In this document: positions 1 through 10,299 of the stretch, one piece after another
How the letters are laid out: each line of letters opens with the position of its first letter
Position numbering within the stretch: position 1 is the first letter of the stretch
Origin: Actinernus sp. WN-2022
Lineage: Eukaryota; Cnidaria; Anthozoa; Actiniaria; Actinernidae
DNA length: 64,000 nt
Reading direction: 5' to 3'
Assembly (NCBI GenBank): GCA_030867875.1
Contig: JAOWCC010000577.1
Location: 94,035,740-94,099,739, forward strand
Program-made: the position numbers and the translations under genes
Notes under the pieces: model-generated
Database searches by the model: none
Told to the model about the DNA's origin: nothing
The model's input: only the letters and a program-made list of their open reading frames with translations

Positions 1-660
1 TTCCATTTGACATAAGCGAGTTGGATCATTCGTGTTTTGTATTGATCATTTGATACTTGGTTGAATCATTTCTACGTCGGTAGTTAGATCGTTCGTGTTT
101 TGTCTTTACCATTTGTGTTTTGTCTGTTCCATTTGACAAGAGATAGTTAGATGATTTCATTTCTGTCTATTTCGTTCGTGTTTTGTATTGATCATTTGAT
201 ACTTGGTTGAATCATTTCTACGTCGGTAGTTAGATCGTTCGTGTTTTGTCTTTACCATTTGTGTTTTGTCTGTTCCATTTGACAAGAGATAGTTAGATGA
301 CTTCATTTCTGTCTATTCCGTTCGTGTTTTGTATTGATCATTTGATACTTGGTTGAATCATTTCTACGTCGGTAGTTAGATCGTTCGTGTTTTGTCTTTA
401 CCATTTGTGTTTTGTCTGTTCCATTTGACAAGAGATAGTTAGATGATTTCATTTCTGTCTATTCCGTTCGTGTTTTGTATTGATCATTTGATACTTGGTT
501 GAATCATTTCTACGTCGGTAGTTAGATCGTTCGTGTTTTGTCTTTATCATTTGTGTTTTGTCTATTCCATTTGGCAAGCGATAGTTAGATGGTTTCATTT
601 CTGTCTATTCCGTTCGTGTTTTGTATTGATCATTCCACAATTCTTTGTTAAATGATTCCT
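1..660. repeat. 146-bp tandem satellite
   Basis: The phrase CGTGTTTTGTATTGATCA recurs with its CGTG at 31, 177, 323, 469 and 615, an exact period of 146 bp over about 4.4 copies. Units differ by a few substitutions and no indels. The array is cut by the window start, so its true length is unknown. No reading frame runs through it. Confidence 0.95.
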
Positions 661-1470
661 GTTCTGTATTTTTGGTGGTAACGGCCGCCCATAGTCTCGC
701 TTGGCGGCCATGAATTTAGTTGCCTGCCTTGTGTATTTTTATGTAGTTAGCGAGATGAGCCACAGGAATCCCGAGCTATATGTAAACAAATCTGAGCCAC
801 AGGAAGCCCGAGCTGTATTATGAACGCGCGATAAAAACATCAGTGACAAACTGACACAAAATGAGAGGATGGTTAGCCTGTGAACAAATCGTGAAACATC
901 ACGAAACCATAAATCAAAGTGTAATTAATAGGGACATGGCGAAACTTTAGGGGCTCCATACTACACGGATCTACAGCAGACTTTCGCATATATTTAAAAC
1001 TTCAACGATAATTTGACAGGATTTTTTTAGAATGTTGGAGTTACAGTTTAACCTTCTAAATGTTTATATTTCCCCTCTACATTACAGCGGAATAAACATC
1101 CATGCCAGGACTATGTTCAGGGAAGACAATATTGTGTATTATCCATGATTTTCTCCGGCTTCTTTGTGGAAACTGTTTGGGGTTCTTCCATAGCGTTCGA
1201 AATTTTTTTAGGTCGCATTTTTGTGTCAATGCATGAAATCGACACGTCGGACAAAGCTTTCCAGTTTACTCGTTTACTGTAGAACCGGCACCAAGAAAAC
1301 CTGGATTAATCGGATCAGATCGGATCGGCCCGGACCGGATCGGATACGATCACGGATCGGATCACAGATATGATTTCCCCAAAAAAATCACATCACATCA
1401 CAAGAGCGCCGTTTTATATATAGTTCGGTATTTTGCTCGAGGGTTTACCTATCCTTCAAGTCAAGATTTA
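661..1470. other. Intergenic stretch without a recognised gene
   Basis: A short direct repeat (GAGCCACAGGAA) lies near 755 and 793. A patch at about 1310-1375 is dense in GATCGGATC-like words. No coding exon or named element is recognised. Confidence 0.5.
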
Positions 1471-1579
1471 AAGTCGGGATTTCGAGTCAGACTTTAGGGT
1501 CAAAACAATGGTCCTGGCTAGGGACCCAGTTTTAGGAGGTGGGTATACGTATTGCCCGCCACCACCAACCTTTTTGGAT

Positions 1580-1826
1580 AGTGAGGAAGGGAGGCTGTAC
1601 TCTCTCACCTTTTTGGCTGGTGAGAGAGGGGGTTGTACCCGAGACCCACCACCATTTTTGGCTGGCTTTGGAGAATCGATAGCCCAACGGCTGAAACCGA
1701 GCTGAAATGGGTCCTTTGCAGGAATGTAATCACGTGGTTGTGTAGGCTCGGTTTTCGTTTTTTTTGGTGAGCCCGTGAGGCTTTGGAGAAACGACACCCC
1801 AACCGACGGCTGAAACCGAGCCTAGT
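1580..1826. repeat. Short diverged duplication
   Basis: GGCTGAAACCGAGC occurs near 1689 and 1811, each preceded by a similar block (CTTTGGAGAA, then CCAACGG or CCAACCGACGG). It looks like a diverged tandem pair about 120 bp apart. The short open frames on both strands here share no family signature and are probably chance. Confidence 0.45.
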
Positions 1827-2187
1827 AGTTGTGCTGCATGGCCAAAAAATCTGGCTTCACTTATTTAAAGGCACTTGTTCGAGATCGGTAGTGTTATTAG
1901 AAAAACATGTTTATAAATGCTATTTTCCATCTCCAATCGATTGTCGATCTTTCTAACACGGCGTTTTTAAAGATAGCTTGCCATGCAGCATCCATGGCAA
2001 CGTCTTTCCCATGGGTATCTCGAGCTCAATCATTCATTAATGAAGTCATTATATCAGCACATGAATGTATCCTGAAAAGGCCTGTTTAGGCTAGACAAAG
2101 GTAATCTCTCCCAGTCTCGAACCGAACGGCAAATCGAGATTTGTCCCATCACCCAGATCACCGACCGACAAAAGAAGTGGTTCGATC

Positions 2188-2430
2188 GTGAAACCGAAGC
2201 TGCGTACACGTGTCCTCGTGGTTCCTCGTGGTTCAGTACTGGGGCCAATACTATTTTTCACCTTTACTACGATCTGCCACGTTAAATCAAATGTACGCAT
2301 CTTCGCTGACGACACAGTGATATGCCTGATGATCAAATCTGTGGATGACAGCAAGTCCTGTTGCAGCTGGACACAGAGTCTAGAGAGATGAGAGTCTGAC
2401 TGGAAGATGACTTTTAACACTCTGTGTTAA
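2188..2430 (+). pseudogene. LINE reverse transcriptase fragment
   Basis: The plus strand encodes a decayed piece of a non-LTR reverse transcriptase. VPRGSVLGPILF corresponds to the VPQGSVLGPLLF motif before the catalytic site. FADDTVI, about 25 residues later, is the (Y/F)xDD catalytic motif. After a stop at about 2391 the sequence still reads WKMTFNTLC, matching the W.M.FNP.KC segment of jockey/CR1-type enzymes. The normal spacing between the motifs is shortened and the frame is broken, so this is a dead internal fragment. Neither an endonuclease domain nor a 3' tail is present. Confidence 0.8.
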
Positions 2431-2549
2431 CACTCTGCAACCGATGAAGCGTTCCGGCTAAGGATCCGACGAGCGGCGACGCCGAGGGAACATTTTCGAA
2501 TATAATTAGGAGTTGATAAATGGTTACATTTCTGCTGTAGTTTTACATT

Positions 2550-3050
2550 TCGGCTCAGTTAATTGTGGTTGCAGCAGAAATTTATGTTGTTGTTGTTTGT
2601 ACAGTTCTGCTGCAGTTTTACGTTTGGCCTTGTGGTTGCAGTGCAGTTTTACATTTGGTCGTGTGGTCAGTGCAGCAGAAATATCTGCTGCAGTTTTACA
2701 TTTGGTCTGTGGGTGCAGCAGAAATGTCTGCTGCTGAGTTTTACATTTCGGCTCAGTTGTGGTTGCAGCAAAATATTTTGCTGCAGTTTTATTTGGCCTA
2801 GTTGCTGCAGTAGAAATTTCTGCTGCAGTTTTACATTTCGGCTCAGTTGTGGTTGCAGCAGAAATTTCTGCTGCAGTTTTACATTTCGGCAGTCAGTTGT
2901 GGTTGCAGCAGAAATTTCTGCTGCAGTTTTACATTTCGTCTTGTTGTTGCAGCAGAAATTTCTGCTGCAGTTTTTCATTTGGCCTTGTGGCTGCAGCAGA
3001 AATTTCTGCTGCAGTTTTACAGTTGGCCTTGTGGTTGCTTGCAGTTTTAT
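2550..3050. repeat. Minisatellite of palindromic GCAGCAGAAATTTCTGCTGC units
   Basis: Diverged units of about 55-65 bp each contain the perfect 20-bp palindrome GCAGCAGAAATTTCTGCTGC, or a close variant, followed by AGTTTTACATTTCGGCTCAG. A perfect copy lies at 2855-2874. Copies become more regular from about 2800 to 3020. All three plus frames and one minus frame stay open because the unit lacks stops, giving Cys/Ala/Phe-rich translations that are not credible proteins. Confidence 0.9.
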
Positions 3051-3573
3051 GTTTGCATGGTAGAAGTTTAGAATGTCTGTTTCAACAAGAGAATAAGAGA
3101 CTTTAATTGGAGTCAAAGTCTCGTAAATGTCTCATCGTTATTCCTGCATTGCAAAATATAATATGTTGAATATTTTACCACGCAGATTTTGTCGTTAGAA
3201 GGATTTCTCACAATTTCATTAATTTTTACATGACTTCTTTATCACGGTTTAGGCAAATAACAGCTGTTCATTGCTTTTCCTTTCCATTCCCCAACAATGT
3301 TTTTTTATGGAACATTAAGGATTTAATTTTAAAATACTTACCATCGTTTTTTTTTTTGTAGTTTCATAACAAAACTGGTATTTATTATTGTATTTTACCC
3401 ACAGTTTTGTTTGCTGTCAAGAATTGAATAAAAATAAGGAATTTGTTCCACTTTTGTTATTGAAATTTGGGGGGAAACGGCAATTATTGTCTAAATTGTG
3501 CGAAATATATTATATTGGAATATCCCATTTGTATTTGGAACGCGTTTCTACAACAATTGGTCGAACAGGATAT

Positions 3574-3712
3574 GCTGATATATCACTTCAATAACCAATG
3601 AATTGCGTTCGTGATCCCATGGGAAATGCTTTACTGGAAAGTCACGTGCTGATATATCACTTCAATAAACCGCGCTCGTGATCCCATGGGAAAGGCTTAA
3701 CTGGACGGCAAA
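3574..3712. repeat. 74-bp direct repeat pair
   Basis: GCTGATATATCACTTCAATAA followed by a block containing CGTGATCCCATGGGAAA occurs at 3574-3640 and again at 3648-3712. It is a simple two-copy tandem duplication. Confidence 0.8.
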
Positions 3713-3858
3713 TAAACTCCGAAAACGCAGTTTTAGAAAGATCAACAATCGGAAAATAGCATGTAGTACAAACAGGTTTTGCTAATAACACTACCGATCT
3801 CGTACAAGTGCTTTTAAGTAAATGAAGTCTTTTTTTTTTCTTTTTTTTTTTGCCATCC

Positions 3859-3979
3859 TGGGCCGGGTTGTTCAAAGCCCGATTAGTGTTAATCCTGGAT
3901 TCTCTGCACAGAACCTATTGGTTGTCATGGAAATTATCCCTGGATTAGCACTAATCGGGCTTTGAACAACCCGGCCCAG
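3859..3979. mobile_element. Palindromic MITE-like element (CTGGGCCGGGTTGTTCAAAG arms)
   Basis: The left arm CTGGGCCGGGTTGTTCAAAG is matched by its reverse complement at 3960-3979, and the similarity continues inward through CCCGATTAGTG to a short centre. Total length is 121 bp with arms of about 38 bp. No target duplication is obvious. The element at 39062-39206 shares the TTCAAAG/CTTTGAACAACC arm design. Confidence 0.8.
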
Positions 3980-4041
3980 TACTATACCACGTGATCGAAT
4001 TCCTGTATGCATAGGGCCATTGGGTTCGATTAGTTTGAATA

Positions 4042-4193
4042 GACCATTTTGACGATGTTGCGCGCGCATTGAGAATGCAATCAAGAAAACAAAAGATTGT
4101 CATGCAACATTGAGTTTTGGCGGGCCACATTCTGGTTTTTGGCGGGCCACATGCTTTTGTTTTCAATGCGTGCGCAACATCGTCAAAATGGCC
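4042..4193. mobile_element. Palindromic MITE-like element (CCATTTTGACGATGTTGCGC arms)
   Basis: CCATTTTGACGATGTTGCGC at about 4045 is answered by GCGCAACATCGTCAAAATGG near 4172-4191, and the similarity continues inward through CATTGAGAA/TTTCAATG. The centre has two copies of TTTTGGCGGGCCACAT. It is a non-autonomous inverted-repeat element with no coding capacity. Confidence 0.8.
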
Positions 4194-4199
4194 TATTTG

Positions 4200-5515
4200 G
4201 TTCGCCAGATGCTACTGCGTTATACAGCGTTGATTCAAACGCCGCTCTTCTTTTGTGCCGAACGACATGCACGCTACCTTTAATTTTAATTTTCGCGCTA
4301 AAGCTAAAATCTAAACCCAGATTCTCTGATTGCTACAGTGGGTTTTCCATATGAATCAACAATAGCTCCGATGTTGATCTTAAATGTATTAAGTTTGGCG
4401 CATGATAGGTTCGCCGTCTGAAACGTTACTCTCAACTTTATTAAATGGATTTTAAAACTTCTTTTTTGTTGGTGTATATCTAACAAGCGTCTAATATAAG
4501 ACCTCCTCTCCCCTTCGTAAATACGAACACGTGTTTCTTTGGTGCAATAATAGCGCAGATAGGCGTCGGTGGATGTGTGGGACTTCCTAAGCACAAACAC
4601 AATGAAATGACTAACACCAATAAAATACAATGATACCCATATTTTATTTTCTAATTTTTTTCTCATCCAAACAATCGTTGGATTACATACACCCATAGAA
4701 ATGATTCACTGTGAACTATGTTAAAATATGTCGTTTTTAAACAACTACAAATCGCTGCTAACACGTGTAAACTACCTCGTGCTGCAGCTAATCGATAAGG
4801 CATCGTTGCCAATCGAAATAGGATCGACATGTGTAGAAACTAATCACTGGTGCATAGCTTACAATTCACATCCTAGTGAAACATAATCGTATACAATACG
4901 TCTTAAACGTCCCGTCGCTCATTTAAGAATTGGAAGTGTGCATTTATGACGTAGTGTTGTCAAATTATGATTTTTTACATATATTATACAGCACTGTGGT
5001 CTTACAAAAATGCACAGAAAGCACATTTTATGCTGGAATGACTTTTCTTACACCTTTCCTTTTTTAGTTGGATTGAAAATATCTTCTCAAACATTTCTGT
5101 CGTTTATTAGTATTAATATTATGCTGCAAATGGTAAAATAGTTTTAGTTCATCTATTTTGTTGGCACACAACCTATTGAAAAGGGAGTTTCCTTTTAGGA
5201 GTGGGTTATGGTAAGGTTTTAGGCACGTCACTCACAGAAACAAACAAAGCAAAAACGATTAACGTTTCGCTACTGCAATTGAAGTGACATTCGAATTCTC
5301 AATACAATTAGAGATACCAATTTGCATTGGCATCTTTGTTCCGAACAAGTACCACAAATCCATAGCCTTGCTATTCGATTCGAAGCATCCCAAATATATA
5401 CAAAGATAAATAATTGGCGTTCCTTTTTTCCTCTTCACGAAATCTCATTTTTAATAATCGGCAGAAATCAATGAGAAGAAATAACGAAAAAATCTCAGGT
5501 GATAGTATAAACCGC
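4200..5515. other. Intergenic, likely 3' flank of the minus-strand exon at 5516
   Basis: A minus-strand open frame of 130 codons (4304-4696) has no family signature, no splice context and no matching neighbour, so it is not called. TTTATT at 5102-5107 reads AATAAA on the minus strand and could be a poly(A) signal for the gene ending at 5516. Nothing else is recognised. Confidence 0.4.
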
Positions 5516-5730
5516 TCAGTTGTCTCCCATGTGGGACCGTTTTAATACGGCCTCCTCAATAGAATCGACGTTCTGCGCATGGTTATTGCGACGTAGTGGC
5601 TGTTTCCTCAGAGGGAGAAAGTCATCAGTAGCGGCAAGGATTGAAGGGGCATTGTTGTCCAGGATTTGGGCGCTAATGTCAGCGAATGGCTTCTTTTTCT
5701 TAGCTGCTGCAACAGGTTTAGGAGGAGTGG
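5516..5730 (-). CDS. Probable terminal coding exon, unknown protein
   Basis: On the minus strand a reading frame of 71 complete codons ends in TGA at 5516-5518. It starts right after a good acceptor (ATCATTTTTAG) whose AG lies at 5731-5732, which gives a phase-1 intron. The translation has ordinary soluble-protein composition, with a KKKKPFADI stretch near its start and an acidic/basic C-terminus ending HMGDN. There is no ATG at the start, so it must be an internal-to-last exon. The upstream intron begins inside the 41-bp minisatellite. A poly(A) signal candidate lies about 410 bp downstream. The family is not recognised, and upstream exons were not found in the repeats to the right. Confidence 0.5.
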
Positions 5731-5734
5731 CTAA

Positions 5735-6285
5735 AAATGATAACGATACAAGGCTAGGTTAGAACCTTATGATAACAATGATAACAATGATAACGATACA
5801 AGGCTAGGTTAGAACCTTATGCTAACAATGATAACGATACAAGGCTAGGTTAGAACCGTATGATAACAATGATAACGATACAAGGCAAGATTAGAACCGT
5901 ATGATAACAATGATAACGATACAAGGCAAGGTTAGAACCGTATGATAACAATGATAACGATACAAGGCTAGGTTAGAACCATATGATAACAATGATAACG
6001 ATACAAGGCTAGGTTAGAACCTAATGATAACAATGATAACGATACAAGGCAAGGTTAGAACCGTATGATAACAATGATAACGATACAAGGCAAGGTTAGA
6101 ACCGTATGATAACAATGATAACGATACAAGGCTAGGTTAGAACCTTATGATAACAATGATAACGATACAAGGCAAGGTTAGAACCTTATGATAACAATGA
6201 TAACGATACAAGGCTAGGTTAGAACCTTATGATAACAATGATAACGATACAAGGCTAGGTTAGAACCTTATTATAACAATGATAA
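5735..6285. repeat. 41-bp minisatellite (GATAACGATACAAGG-CTAGGTTAGAACC)
   Basis: About 13 units of 41 bp carry the segments AACGATACAAGGCTAGGTTA and GAACCTTATGATAACAAT. The main variant positions are CTAGG/CAAGG and CTTATG/CGTATG. The array degrades at 6270-6400 into AAT/ATT microsatellite. It lies in the intron just upstream of the minus-strand exon at 5516-5730. The AAGGCTAGGTTAGA core is shared with the 33-bp array at 9.6-10.3 kb. Confidence 0.95.
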
Positions 6286-6538
6286 TGATAATAATGTTAA
6301 AAAGAAGAAGAACAATAAGAACTAACACTAATTATAATAATGAAAATAATAAAAACAACAACAATAACGATAATAATAATGGCAATAATAATTATTATTT
6401 TTGTATAGCTAAGTGATTTCGCAAGCCCTGATTGGTCAATTTGCGGTCCATAACTTCCCGTACGTACCTTCCGCCCACTTCCGGTCACAAAGAAATTGAA
6501 GATATAATACTAAACACATTATTAACCTCGTTTGCTCT

Positions 6539-6615
6539 GTCCGTACCGTAAGTTATGGATCCTCGGTTTGTTTGTTTTTCGGGACAAAACTCGGTCCATA
6601 ACTTACGGTACGGAC
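6539..6615. mobile_element. Short palindromic MITE (GTCCGTACCGTAAGTTATGG)
   Basis: GTCCGTACCGTAAGTTATGG at 6539 is answered by CCATAACTTACGGTACGGAC at 6596-6615, with about 37 bp between. A longer relative with the same ends is at 42341-42463. Partial ends occur at about 6447 and about 43987. Confidence 0.85.
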
Positions 6616-6804
6616 CTCGAACTGGGATAAGAGGTATATTTAACAATTATTCACCGAAGTGGAGGTGAATAATTGTTTTAGTATTTACCCCACTCCAGGT
6701 GAATAGGCAGCAGCAAATAGTTATTTCATGTTCTGTCAAATGGACAAAAACTCGCGCGAGGTGATCGCTGCTTCGCTCGGAGGTGAAAATGAAATCATAT
6801 TCAT

Positions 6805-7539
6805 CAACCTCGTCCCCAGGGTCTTCTCGGTCATTTCCAAGATGGCGGCTACTCCGAGAGAAGACCCTGGTAAACCCTGAACTGTCACGTATTCTGATTG
6901 GCTCTTCAATTATGACACAACGGTTGTTCTAACGATGCTTTGTATTGGCCAAACGGACTGAGTCCAGAGAGATGAATTTGTATATATATTCGACTGCTCA
7001 AATTTTATCAATAAAACGATTTTAAATAACCTTAAAACACGTTGTGTAGGTAGAGCAATAGATGAAGTGCATTACTGGGTAGTTTTCTGGTAAGTTTCAT
7101 CAGTGAGAAAGCCAGGAGAAGCCGTTAAATCTGAACATATGCTATCGATCTCTTCGCTTCAACGCTAACAGAAAATGAGCGGCTTTTTAGGATTCTCTTC
7201 TAGCTTAGATACATCCTGGTAGCTTTGTAATACTCTTCCACTGTTTCTTTATCCAAGTAAACTCCATTTCGAACTGTTTAGTAGACCTGTTTTCACTTCG
7301 TCGTTCGCCGCGTGGAAATACCGTTAATCGCATCTCGCTCACTCCGGATTGGGATACCTATGGTTTGTAGGCACGTGTTAAAGGTTTCCATACTTAGCTT
7401 GGCCGACATATTGGATGCCCACATCACGTGATTAAAATCTCCAGGATTTCTGGAGATTTTCAGCGTTTACCATGCAGGGTCTTCTCTCGGAGTAGCCGCC
7501 ATCTTGGAAATGACCGAGAAGACCCTGGGGACGAGGTTG
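6805..7539. mobile_element. 735-bp non-autonomous TIR element with 9-bp target duplication
   Basis: The ends are perfect inverted repeats of about 65 bp, starting CAACCTCGTCCCCAGGGTCT at 6805 and ending in the reverse complement at 7539. The 9-bp sequence CATATTCAT lies directly outside both ends (6796-6804 and 7540-7548), a perfect target-site duplication. The interior has no credible reading frame. Long TIRs with a 9-bp duplication suggest a Mutator- or Merlin-like family, but this is inference. The surrounding sequence (GTGAATAATTGTTTTAGTAT at about 6660 and GATATTCACTGGTGTGGTAT at about 7585) looks like another repeat into which this element jumped. Confidence 0.85.
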
Positions 7540-7609
7540 CATATTCATTGTTTGAGTAGCCAATCAGAGCGCGCGAAAAGTGATATTCACTGGTGTGGTA
7601 TATACTAAA

Positions 7610-7625
7610 TAATGATAATGATAAC

Positions 7626-7660
<35 letters not shown>

Positions 7661-7680
7661 TAATAACAACAACAACAATT
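7610..7680. repeat. AAT/AAC microsatellite
   Basis: ATAATAATAATAATAATAAT grades into AACAACAACAA. Similar simple runs occur at 10925-10995. Confidence 0.9.
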
Positions 7681-8059
7681 TGTTTTAAAAACCAATTTGT
7701 TATTTGACTCCAAAAGAACTCATACAGCCTATCCGGTACGCTACCAATGAGGCTCTACATTGTTTTCGCCAAAATCTCCAGTCGCGTCGTTCTTTCCTTA
7801 TTCGCACGTTTATTCTAATTTATTATTACTACACTAATAATATACATGAACAAAATTCTCAATTCTGATTGGTTGAGAGCAATGCAATTTCAAGGAAACA
7901 CAATGCAGAAAAAAGGAAACATAGTGCCGAGAAAATGAAATACGATGCAAATTTCTTATGAAAGCAATGAAACCTTTCCTTTCGACTTCTGAGAACACTC
8001 GAACAATTTGAATGAATTTGAAAGTGTCAACTATTATGGTCTGTTGACTGAATAAATTA

Positions 8060-8175
8060 CTTTGTCACATGACTCGTGTGTTTTGTCACATGACTCGTGT
8101 GTTTTCCAAAGAGCTCAAATTGCACTCGCCCTGCGGGCTCGTGCAATTTTGATACTCTTTGAAAAACACACGAGT
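8060..8175. repeat. Inverted repeat around CACGAGTC
   Basis: GACTCGTGTGTTTTCCAAAGAGCTCAAATTGCAC is mirrored by GTGCAATTTTGATACTCTTTGAAAAACACACGAGTC, leaving a short GC-rich loop. It forms the left end of the duplicated block that follows. Confidence 0.7.
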
Positions 8176-9313
8176 CGCAAATTAATCCCAAATTGGACTC
8201 GAAATCGTATAATTAATTACCTATACAAACGCCGCAGTAACTAGAATTTGCAAGAATCATTCGGGTTGGTTAGTTTTGGAACTCTGACTCTCTTAGTGGA
8301 ACCCGGGTACGGCTTTGAGACCGAACAGCATCAGATACTCTTATTTAGCTTGCGTAGAAGTGCGGTTTAAATTTGTGATCTACTGTACCTTCATCTCCAA
8401 GTACGGGTACTGGACCTTCAAAAACTGAAAACCACATAAGGCTAGGTTAGACGGAAAATAAACACCACATAGGCTAGGTCAGACGGAAAATAAACACCAC
8501 ATACGGCTAGGTTACACTGGTTCTCAGTGACATTAGTCTCTAATATAAAGTGGCAATGTCTACTCCAATGCAATTCATCAAAACCTGAGAAACTATCGGC
8601 GCTACGATGAGGATACATATTGTTCTCACCAAAATCGCCAGTCGCTTTTTGCCATGTAGACCAGTTTCATGATCATGCGCAGTAGTACATATCCTTTGTT
8701 TATTTGAGATGTTAGACAATGGATGGCCCGTGCAATTTTGATACTCTTTGAAAAACCCACTCGTGCAAATTAATCCCAAATTGGACTCGAAACCGTATAA
8801 TTACCTATACAAACGCCGCAGTAACTAGAATTTGCAAGAATCATTCGGGTTGGTTAGTTTTGGAACTCTGACTCTCTTAGTGGAACCCGGGTACGGCTTT
8901 GAGACCGAACAGCATCAGATACTCTTATTTAGCTTGCGTAGAAGTGCGGTTTAAATTTGTGATCTACTGTACCTTCATCTCCAAGTACGGGTACTGGACC
9001 TTCAAAAACTGAAAACCACATAAGGCTAGGTTAGACGGAAAATAAACACCACATAGGCTAGGTCAGACGGAAAATAAACACCACATACGGCTAGGTTACA
9101 CTGGTTCTCAGTGACATTAGTCTCTAATATAAAGTGGCAATGTCTACTCCAATGCAATTCATCAAAACCTGAGAAACTATCGGCGCTACGATGAGGATAC
9201 ATATTGTTCTCACCAAAATCGCCAGTCGCTTTTTGCCATGTAGACCAGTTTCATGATCATGCGCAGTAGTACATATCCTTTGTTTATTTGAGATGTTAGA
9301 CAATGGATGGCCC
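8141..9313. repeat. Tandem duplication, about 584-589 bp per copy
   Basis: The block beginning GTGCAATTTTGATACTCTTT at 8141 is repeated almost exactly from 8730. The offset is 589 bp at the start and 584 bp later, because of small indels. Each copy holds two or three units of the AGGCTAGGTTAGACGGAAAA motif. A third, clearly diverged copy runs from about 9403 to 9600, and related sequence lies near 7690-7810 and 10550-10770. The minus-strand open frames here are copies of one another and have no protein family signature. Confidence 0.9.
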
Positions 9314-9599
9314 GTCAGTTGAAACAAAAGACATGAACAGTGCGCATGACCTTGAAAGTGGCTTATTCGCGCGTATTCTTCAAATGTCATTTATTATGAG
9401 TACAAAAACGCCGCAGTGGTTAGAATTTGTAGGAATCATTCGGATTGATCAGTTTTGGAACTCCGACTCTCTTTGTCGAACGTTAATTACGGCTTTGAGA
9501 CTGCCGCAGAGCGTAAGGTCATGTTACTTAGCTTGCGTAAGTGTGCGGTATAACGTAGATGTGTGAGCTACTGTACCTTCATCAGAAATGGGCCCTGGA

Positions 9600-10290
9600 A
9601 CTTCTAAAAATGAAAACCACAAAAGGCTACGTTAGACCAAAAATGAACACCATATAAGGCTAGGTTAGACTGGATATGAACACCATATAAGGCTCGTTAG
9701 ATCGAATAGGAACACTCTATAAGGTTAGGCTAGACCGGAAATGAACATCATATAAGGTTAGGCTAGACCGGATATAGACACCATAGAAGGTTAGGTTAGA
9801 CCGGATATGAACACCATAGAAATTTAGGTTAGACCGAATATGAACACCATATAAGGTTAGGTTAGACCGGATATGAACACCATATAAGGTTAGGTTAGAC
9901 CGGATATGAACACCATAGAAGATTAGGTTAGACGGAATATGAACACCATATAAGGTTAGGTTAGACCGGATATGAACACCATATAAGGTTAGGTTAGAGC
10001 GGATATGAACACCATAGAAGGTTAGGTTAGACCGGATATGGACACCATATAAGGTTAGGTTAGACCGGATATGAACACCATAGAAGGTTAGGTTAGACCG
10101 GATATGGACACCATATAAGGTTAGGTTAGACCGGATATGAACACCATAGAAGGTTAGGTTACACCGGATATGGACACCATATAAGGTTATGTTAGACCGG
10201 ATATGAACACCATAGAAGGTTAGGTTACACCGGATATGAACACCATAGAAGGTTAGGTTAGACCGGATATGAACACCATGTAAGGTTAGA
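9600..10290. repeat. 33-bp minisatellite (GAACACCATATAAGG-TTAGGTTAGACC)
   Basis: About 20 units follow a 33-bp period (for example GAACACC at 9974 and 10007). The main alternation is ATATAAGG/ATAGAAGG. The first units are closer to the AGGCTAGGTTAGA form in the neighbouring duplication, so the array probably expanded from that sequence. Confidence 0.95.
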
Positions 10291-10299
10291 ATGACAACG

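Noticed and set aside
2513..3116. Cys/Phe/Ala-rich frames of 74-166 codons
   Set aside because: They translate a palindromic minisatellite in several frames and both strands.
4304..4696. A 130-codon minus-strand frame
   Set aside because: No signal peptide, domain, splice context or repeat family supports it, and the length is possible by chance in AT-rich DNA with few stops.
8540..9390. Minus-strand frames of 79 and 88 codons
   Set aside because: They are the same sequence in the two copies of a non-coding duplication, with no family signature.
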